From: Mauremys mutica
Lineage: Eukaryota > Chordata > Testudines > Geoemydidae
Direction of reading: 5' to 3'
Assembly (NCBI RefSeq): GCF_020497125.1
Contig: NC_059075.1
Span: 64,313,321-64,377,320, forward strand
Length of the DNA stretch: 64,000 bases
Positions 35,201 through 44,200 of the stretch are shown here, piece after piece. Position 1 is the stretch's first letter, and the number at the start of each line of letters is the position of its first letter. The notes below the pieces were generated by a model. That model was not told the origin of the DNA. It did not search any database and saw nothing but the letters and a program-made list of their open reading frames with translations. Position numbers and translations under genes: made by a program.

Positions 35201-38200
35201 CAGAATGTCTCAGGGCTTGTTTACTCTTTAAAATGCTGCAGTGATTCAGTTGCACTGCTGTAGTGCTTCAGTGAAGACGCTGTCTATGCTGACAGGAGAG
35301 GTTCTCTCCCCTTGGTGCAAATAATACACCTCCCAGAGAGGCAGTAGCTAGGTCGTGGGGAGAATTCTCTCTACAGCATTGGGGCAGTTACCCGTGAACG
35401 ACCTAGTTATACGAATCTAATTTTCTAGTGTAGACCAGGCCTGAGCTAATTACAAGTTGGGAGACATTGTTAAATGGAAAAGGCAGCATGGGAGACAGTC
35501 ACTTGAAATGAATTGGGCAATTGGGAGTTAGATTGTTATGCATGAAGGGTTTGAAGTGGGCAATTAAGGGTAGCAGGCTGTGTGGTGTGTTACAAATTGT
35601 AATGAGCCATAAAACCAGTGTCCCTGTTAAGTCCATGGCTTTTGGTGTCTAGCAGAGTTGTGAATTTAAGTTCCCAGGCTCACCTTTTGAAGGTGTTCTC
35701 CTCAAGGGAAACCTGCACTAGCATTGAAAGGTCAAATATGAAGTTATCACTTTGTGAAAAGAGTTTGCCCACAGGTGATAGGAGTATTTGTCTCTTATCA
35801 TTTTTCTGTGTGTTTGTTTGAGAGCGTAGTGATTTTCTGGTTTCACAAACAGTTGTTGGAGCATTTGATGCACTGGATGAGGTATGCTACGTGTTACAAT
35901 AAGCATGTGTAGGACACATGAATCTTGAAAGGTGTGTTGTGGGTAGTATTGATCATCATAGCAGTGGAGATACGTCTGCAGGTTTTGCATCTGTTGTTCC
36001 ACCAACAGAAGTTGATCCAATAAAAGGTATTACTTTACTTACATTGTCTCCAATCGTGGCTCCCACGGGCCGTGGTTCGCCGCTCCAGGCCAATGGGGGC
36101 TGCAGGAAGGGCGGCCAGCACATCCCTCAGCCCGCGCCGCTTCCTGCAGCCCCCATTGACCCGGAGCGGTGAACCATGGCCACTGGAAGCCGCGATCGGC
36201 CAAACCAACGGACACGGCAGGTAAACAAACCGGCCTGGCCCACCAGGGGCTTTCCCTGAACAAGCAGCGGCCCTAGTTTGAGAACCACTGATGTAGGGTA
36301 GAGCTGGCCTGAATCCTCTGTTTGTTCACTTACTGAAGCAGTAGCTCTTGAGCAGCCTTTTCTCAAAAAAGAAGGAAATGGTATTTGTACGTTCATTCAG
36401 ATTTGTATTTTCTCGCCTTGCTTCCATAGTGTTCTTAAATGCTAACCTAGAGAGGAAATACCTTCCACCCCCCCCCCCACCCCCACCCCCCGCGTAAGAG
36501 GGAAATTCAACATTGAGGTTCATTCAGTCTTGGCTCTCTTCCCTTCCCCTTAGTCCTGCATTATTATATCTTATCTGAACATCACCTGGATTCACCATCC
36601 TTTCTTAGGGCTTGGCTACACTTACAAATTTGCAGCGCTGCAGCAGGGTGTGAAAACACACACTCTCCAGCGCTGCAAATTGCGGCGCTGCAAAGCGCCA
36701 GTGTGGTCAAAGCCACAGCGCTGGGAGCGCGGCTCCCAGCGCTGTCCGTTATTCCCCACAGGGAGGTGGAGTACGGACAGCGCTGGCGCTTTGACTACAC
36801 TTAGTGCTTCAAAGCGCTGCCGCAGCAGCGCTTTGAAGTGCTAAGTGTAGCCACAGCCTTAGAGGGAGTTCAAGTTCTGTGATCATTCAATCTTATGTTC
36901 TTTCCTGGTTTCTCTAGTTTTTGAGTGGAAAGGACCAATTAGGATAAAATGCAAATCCTATTGTTGCCCAAGATATATGTGGGCACTAGCTCATTGAAAA
37001 CTATGCTGAGACCCTCACCAACCAAACTCATTGAATATGGGAAAAAATAGCAACTACTTTTCTGTTTCTTAATCTGATCTTTTGCTTCTTCCACCCCATC
37101 CCTTTTTTGGATTTGATGGCACTTACCTGGTAATAGTGGAAAATCTGCTAACTGCTGCCTGTTCAAGTATTTTTCCTGGGGCTGGTACCAATCAGGAGCT
37201 GGCGCTGCACGTCTTGTATGAAGCAAAGGGAAACATTCTGGTGAGTCCTCTTTAATGTTCTGTCTAGCTTTTGGGATTGTTATTGCTCACTATAATCAAG
37301 GACTGGTTGCACAAGCAAGAAACTTATTTGAAAGAAGGAAGCTTGCAAAGCACTACACAGTTCTGCCAATACATCTGAATCCTAATGTTCATCACCTCTT
37401 CCTGTCGCTATTCCCAACATGGCCCCTCACAGCTCTGCAGATGCACCTCTATTTTGACCTGCACCATCCTCACTATTTCAGTCTTTGGCCTCTCCTAGGC
37501 AGAGACTGCTAAAAATGTCGAACTGCATCAGACTGTATGTGGCTTCTGGTTTTAGCTTGCAGGGATCAAATGGCTGAACGTGCTAAACTAAATTCACTTG
37601 CCATCTAAATTGGAAGACCAGTCTCATGTGACGGAACATTTGTCTACTGGTTTTACAGCATGAGACTGGGAGTTAGGACGCCCGGGTTCAATTTTTGCCT
37701 TTGTCACTGACTCTCTTTGTGACCCTAGGCAAATCACTTAACCTCTCTTTGCCTATCTGTGAAATGGGTATAATTACCTACCTTGCAGCAGTTTATAACC
37801 ATTTATTTTTATAAAACACTGATTTCTTTGGTAAATGCTGTAAAATTGCAAAATGTAGCTGTTTAGTGCACCAGTCTTTCATAAACATCTCTAACTTCAG
37901 GACAAATGGTAGCTATAGTTTAAGTGCAAATAAAAAGTGGCTACAATTGAGTGGCTTTATAGTCTCTGAGATAAATTTCTTCTGCTGAAGTGATCCTTCC
38001 ATTTTATTTTGGAATATTGTTTACTCAAGTGAGCTGAGATTTCTAAACTCATTTCACTGGTGTTCTGAATCTGCAAAAGAGTGGTGGCCAGTGGGAACTG
38101 GCTTTGTAAGAGAGCACATGCTCCATGGGATCATCACTACACTTTCATCTGTGGGAATAATAATCATATCTCTCAACACCTTTTATGAGCTAGAGTAGGT

Positions 38201-41200
38201 GAGTAGTATTTTATCCAATTTACAGATGGAAAAGTGGAGGCATGGAGAGGTGAGGTCACTTGCCCAAGGTACCAGAGAATCAAGATCGGAATGCTGGTGT
38301 CTTGACTCACATTTTGCTGTTCCAAATGCTAGAGCATAGGGTGGGAAAGAGAGCTTTTAATACAATTAATCTGCTGATAGAGGATGATACTAAGGGGATT
38401 GCCTGATATTCTTTGTTGTAATAACTGTATAAATTAGTGTCCTACATGAAGCTAATTCTGTTGTTGTACTGTCTCTTAGGCTACTTTGACCAAATTGCTG
38501 CTGAAGAGGCCAATGCGATCGCCACACCACCCACTGGCAGACTATCACTACACAGGTATGCTGAGGGGAACTCAGCGCAGCTGCCTCTGCTTCCTTTGTA
38601 GCTGGCAGCCCTAGCTGCAGATAGGGATATTTTAACTGATCCTCTTTCACCCTTTTGCACAGCAGGTGATGGTGGTTGTTGCTGCTCTTTTAATATTGAT
38701 ATAGTGTCATACTTTTTTTTTTTTTTCAGGAAGCTTTATAGGAATCAGACATCATCCCTTGCCTGGATGAGTGAAGTGGTGAATTGCAGGGATTCTTGCC
38801 TGCAGCCGTCATGACACTTAGGATTTGCTAGTGTGCTGCATGCACCACAAGTCCACTAGTCGCTGGGCCACTTTTTTATATACCCAGGCTTGTCAAGGGA
38901 TTGGATGTCTTCACAGAGAGCGATCACAGAAGGGAGGCTTATGGGTGATGGAAGGACTGTCCAAATCTCAGAACTGCAACCTCTGTGGCATGAATTCATA
39001 GCAGGGAAATGAGAGAGAGTATTAGTGGGAGAATTTCCAGTCGCTAGTAACCTATGCTGCTTAACGTCCTACTGTAGAGAGCTCAGACACTAGCAGGTTA
39101 TTGCATCTCATTGTTTGCTCTATGGAAGCAAAACTGCAATGTCTGATGTAGCTGTGTCTGTCTGTACCCTCACTCGGTATATAACCAATTGCAAGATAGT
39201 ATCTTTCGTGACTGAGGATGGCCCTAGGTAACTCTGGGAGACCTTGGTCTGGTGAGGGTAGAGAGAAGCTCAATAGCTCCATCTCTAGTGCACAAAAATT
39301 ACACATCTGTTCACATTACAAGTACAACAGCTCTTTGACACGACCAGAGTACTTTCCACTGTGGCTGTGTGGATAAAGAAAGAATGTGGGAGGGCTAAGG
39401 GACATTCTGGATTGTGTGTTTTCTTGTTGGAGGTGCAAGAGTGTTATTGTACTAAGACTACTTCAGATGTGTCATGAACTGCATATAGTTTGGGCTGATT
39501 TTATTTAAAGGTAACCTAAAGAAAAAACAACTAGAAGACTAAAAGCTTGAAATGAAATAGGTTTCAGTTTAAACTTCTTTACTTATAGGATCAGACAGGT
39601 GGAAAGTTGATGAGAAGAAACTTTTCAACAAAGGCATTGCAATCTACAAGAAAGACTTTTTCCTGGTCCAGAAACTTGTAAGTTACTCTGCCAATTACTT
39701 AACACACATAGAAAACACATTAAAAACATAGTGCTACTTATTGATTTCCCCCCCCCCATTAATCAATCCAATCTCTCTCATTTAGCCCAGGGCAGAGATC
39801 AGGTCACAGGAATATATTTATAAAGTGAGGGTGGTGCTCCGGTAACACTCAAGTATCCCAGTTACAAAACTGAATGGGAAAAATTCCCATTGTGGTAAAA
39901 TGGCCCATAGATTACTCCTGACAAAATTCTGTTCCCCTGCAGAGGTGCAGAATTCATATGGCCCACATATTTCTGTGCCCCCTGTGCAGAAAAATGCAAA
40001 AGAAATCTGCAGGGGGACATTCGCCTTTTCCCCGGTAGCCCAGGCAATGAGTCAGTTCCAATGTGCCTGGCCCTGGAGCAGCCTCAGATATGCAAATCAC
40101 TGCAGGGGGAGAGGGGTCCGGCGGGCGTGCCTGCGGGGGAGAGGATCACCATCACGGGGAGGGGCTGGGCATGCATGCCTGCCAACAGGCGAGAGAGACT
40201 CCGTCCCTCTCGCTTGCTATTGTGGCTCACCAGGGGTGTGGAGGGACAGGTCTTTTTATTATGCATGAGGAAGGCTCTTTCCTGCAGGCAGAAATGTAGC
40301 AGCCTACCTGTGTAGTAATATTGTTAATGTTCCTGTTGTTCATTAACTGTTTCCATTCTCAGTCGATTCCTCTAGGAGCATAAAACCTGTAAAAGGTTAA
40401 AGTACCTACATTGCCGGAGTGATTATTATATGCCAGAGATCCTTATTATAAATGACAGTAAGGGAATTAGCTAGGAAGATCTATGTGCTTTCTCACTTTT
40501 TTCCTGTTCCAAAGTGGCACAATAGGATTAGATTACAACTCAGGATTTATTGTACTTACCCTTTAAAAAAAAAAAAAAAAAAAAAAGAGTTTGAGGGCAA
40601 ATAAAACGTTTACCAAGCAGTCAATAAAAAGTCAGGACAATCAGAAGCAAGCACTTCCCAAAGTACCCAGCCAGGTCCTCGACAATGATTAGCAAAACTG
40701 TATGACTTTTATCTGTGGAAGTCTCTGAGCAATTTAAAATGACATTCTACTTTTTTGCTGTTTGGCGTTCTGTAATGTAATTTAAAGGAAAATCCAGGAT
40801 TATAACTGTAATGCAGGGTATTAGTTACGAAGTGTTTGTAAGTCAACTTTCATGTGTTTAGGAAATGCTGAATAGTTATTGTGACTTTTTTCTGTGTTGT
40901 AGTTTAAATAAATTACCAAAACAAGTAAAACTGATGTGATTATATTGCATTATTTTGACAAATAAAATATGCAGAATTTTGCAGAATTTTTAATATTTTT
41001 GGCACAAAATTTTTAATTTTTTGGTGCAGAATCCCCACAGGAGTAATAAATGGATTTGTGATTGGTGAAATATCTAGTAGTTTTCCTTCCAGTGATCTAT
41101 AAAAATTAGAGACAGTAAAAGTGTCCTTTTAGTAAATGCCTCCTCTCCATTTTAACCCATCATGAAGATGTTTTCATTAGAGGGAAAGCTCCAGGAAAAA

Positions 41201-44200
41201 AAGAAAGTCTAGAGTAGTTTTCAAATTTCTCATGAATAAATAACAAATATGCAAAACTTTGTATTAACTTGTTAATGCCTAGGCTTTCACAAAAGCTGAT
41301 ACTCTGCCTCCAAACTCTCAAATACGTCACAGATAGAAAATGTGTAATTGTTCCTGGGTCTGCTGATGATCATGTGTTCCCAGATGGGTACAGAAATGAA
41401 AACATCTGCAAGCCTTCCTCCCTATCTCTTAGACTTGCTTTCTGGTTGTTCCTTAGCTAATATGCTGTTGGAAACTAAATACCTCCCAAGAAGCTGTAAG
41501 TCTGCTCTGATGCCTGATAACTCAATTGTTCCTTAGGGAGCACCCATTTATCTTTGTATGTCTACATTGCAGCTGGTTGCGAGCCTCCCAGCCTGGGTAG
41601 ACAGACGCTCATTACCAGGACTTGAGCTTAATGAGCTCAAAATAGCAGTCTGGATGTTTCAGCGCAGTCTGCAGCTTGGGCTTTTAAGTCTAGGGGAATG
41701 CATGAGTGTGAGAGCCCAAGCTCCAGCCACAACATCCACACCGCGTGTGTCCACCCATGCTGAGAGAGACTCCCTTACCTGCAGTGTAGGCATATCCTCG
41801 GGCTTGTCTACACATAAACCCCTACAGTGGCACTGCTCCAGCTGCACTGCTGTAGCACTTCAATGAAGACCCTACCTGTGTTGATCAGAGGGGTTCCCCT
41901 ATCTGCATAGGGACTCCGCTTCCCTGAGAGGCGATAGGTAGGTCGACAGGAGAATTCTCCCATCAACTTAATGCCATCTAATGGTTTAACTGTGTCACTC
42001 GCAGGGCCAGATTAACTCTTCTGTGGGCCCAGGCCTATTAGATTTTGTGGGGCTCCTGTATACAAGTATTTTTCCTGGGAGGGAGTTTGCTGCATAAGGG
42101 GGCAGGGGACTGGGGTGCAAGAGGGAGTGCGGGGTCTGGGAAGCAGTTTGGGTGCAGAAGGGGATTCTGATCTGGGGCAGGGGGTTGAGGGTGGAGGAGG
42201 GGTCCAAGTTGCAGGCTCCAGCCAGGAGGCACTTACTACAGGCAGCTCCCAGGCTGTGGCGCAGCAGGGCTCAGGCAGGCTGCCTGCATGCTGTGGCCCC
42301 ACGCTGCTCCTGGAAGCAGCTGCTGAGAGACCAGTGTGTGTCTCTGCACTGCCCGCTCCCACAAGTGCCGCAACTGTAGCTCCCGTTGGCTGCTCCCATT
42401 GGGAGCTGCAGGGATGATGCTGGGGGTGGGGGCAGTGTGTGGACCTGCCTTCCCCCCACACACACCAGGGGTCACAGAGACGTGCTAGCAGCCAGCCACT
42501 TCTGGGAGCAGCGTGTGGCCACAGCATGCAGGCATCCTGCCTGAGCCACCCTGCTGCACTGTGGGACTTTTAGCAGCCCGGAGTTGGAGATTGCAGCCTG
42601 TGATTTATTTTTGCTGGGCCCCCCTTGAGCCAGGGCTCTGGGCGGCAGCCTCTAAAGCCCCTGCCTTAATCCGGCCCTGGTCACTTGGGTGTAGATTTTT
42701 CAACCCCTAGAGCGACATAGTTATATCAAGCTAATTTCCTAGTGTAGACTAGGCCTCAGTGCCAGTTCTGCCATCCTTGTGTTGACTAGTACCGTATTGT
42801 GCAAGTAGCCCGATTGAAACTTGTGGGATTATTCAGCCTAAAGTGCTGCTCAGTGTGAGTAAAGGTGCCAGAATCTAGCCCTAAGTAATTCCAGTGGAGG
42901 CTAAAGAAAAAATTTGTGGGAAATGTAACAGTGTAAATAACTTAAACCAGTTTTCATATAATAGAAAGATTTTGTTGGAAAAGAAAATTACAATGTAAAG
43001 TGACTTGTAATTACACCTTTAATGAGTATTAATATACCCTTTAAAAGGAGTTTTCCTTTTTTTCACCCCTTTTTTTAATTTTTATTTATTTTTTTAAACA
43101 CCAGATAAAAACCAAGACGGTGGCCCAGTGTGTAGAGTTTTACTACACATACAAAAAACAAGTGAAAATTGGTCGGAATGGGACCTTAATTTTTGGGGAC
43201 ATTGATGCCACTAATGAGAAGTCTATGAAGGATGAAGCTGAGGTTGATATCAAGGTAACCACCCAACCCCCTTGCCTGCTTTTGGCTTCGGTGCCAAATG
43301 CAAACTTCATGGACTGAATCACAGTTCACTCTTTATAATTTTACTGATGCTACATATATACAAGAAATAATAAATATTGTCCTAACTATTGCATAGATTC
43401 CTTAAGTAACTGTCTGATTAGAAACTCTTGTGTTTCTAAGGCCACGTCTACACTGCCACTTATGTTGGCAAAACTTTTGCTCAGGGGTATGGAAAAAAAC
43501 ACCCCCTTGAATGACATATGTTTTGCCAGCATAAGTGCTGGTGTGCACAGAGCTATGTCAGTGAGAGATGCTCTCCCGCCGACATAGCTATCGCCGCTTG
43601 TTGAGCTGGTTTTATTGTGTCGACAGGAGCTCTTTCTCCAGTCAGCATAATGCGGCTACACGAGCACTCTTACAGTTCACTAGGTTCAGCCTCCTATCCT
43701 TTTTCACATAATTACCTTGACCTGCCATAGAGCTGAAGCTCGAAGAAGAAAATACTAACTGTGTCTCTTTATCATTTCTTCTTGTCAAGAGTTCCCATAG
43801 GTTTGCACGTGTTCTTCCTCCCAGAAAGGAGAATTACAATGAGGAACATACGCACGTGGAGGAGGTGGCTGAGAAGGAGGAAGGGTTGGATGACAGGAAG
43901 AGCACAGTGCCTCCCAAGGCCACGCAGACACTACAAGCCAATGAAGTGGTCAGTGTTGCACTGAACTGCATGTGCTTCCCCCCACCAGTCCTTTCTACCC
44001 TCCTCCCCCAGTTAGCAGTTTGGAAAATGATGAATAAAAATAGACAGTTCCAGACAAAGTATCTTCAGCTTTAACTTTTCCTGGTGGAAGGAGCTGGAAC
44101 TGGAATAACTCCTGAGTATTACCAGCATCCAGATGGTGTTCTATATGACTTGATGATGGTGACTAGGAATGTGATGAAATCCTACACAATGCCCTGGAAC

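Noticed and set aside
42012..42527. 171-codon minus-strand open frame
   Set aside because: It lies almost wholly inside a GC-rich non-autonomous hAT element with a target duplication. The sequence is low-complexity and several other frames are open as well.
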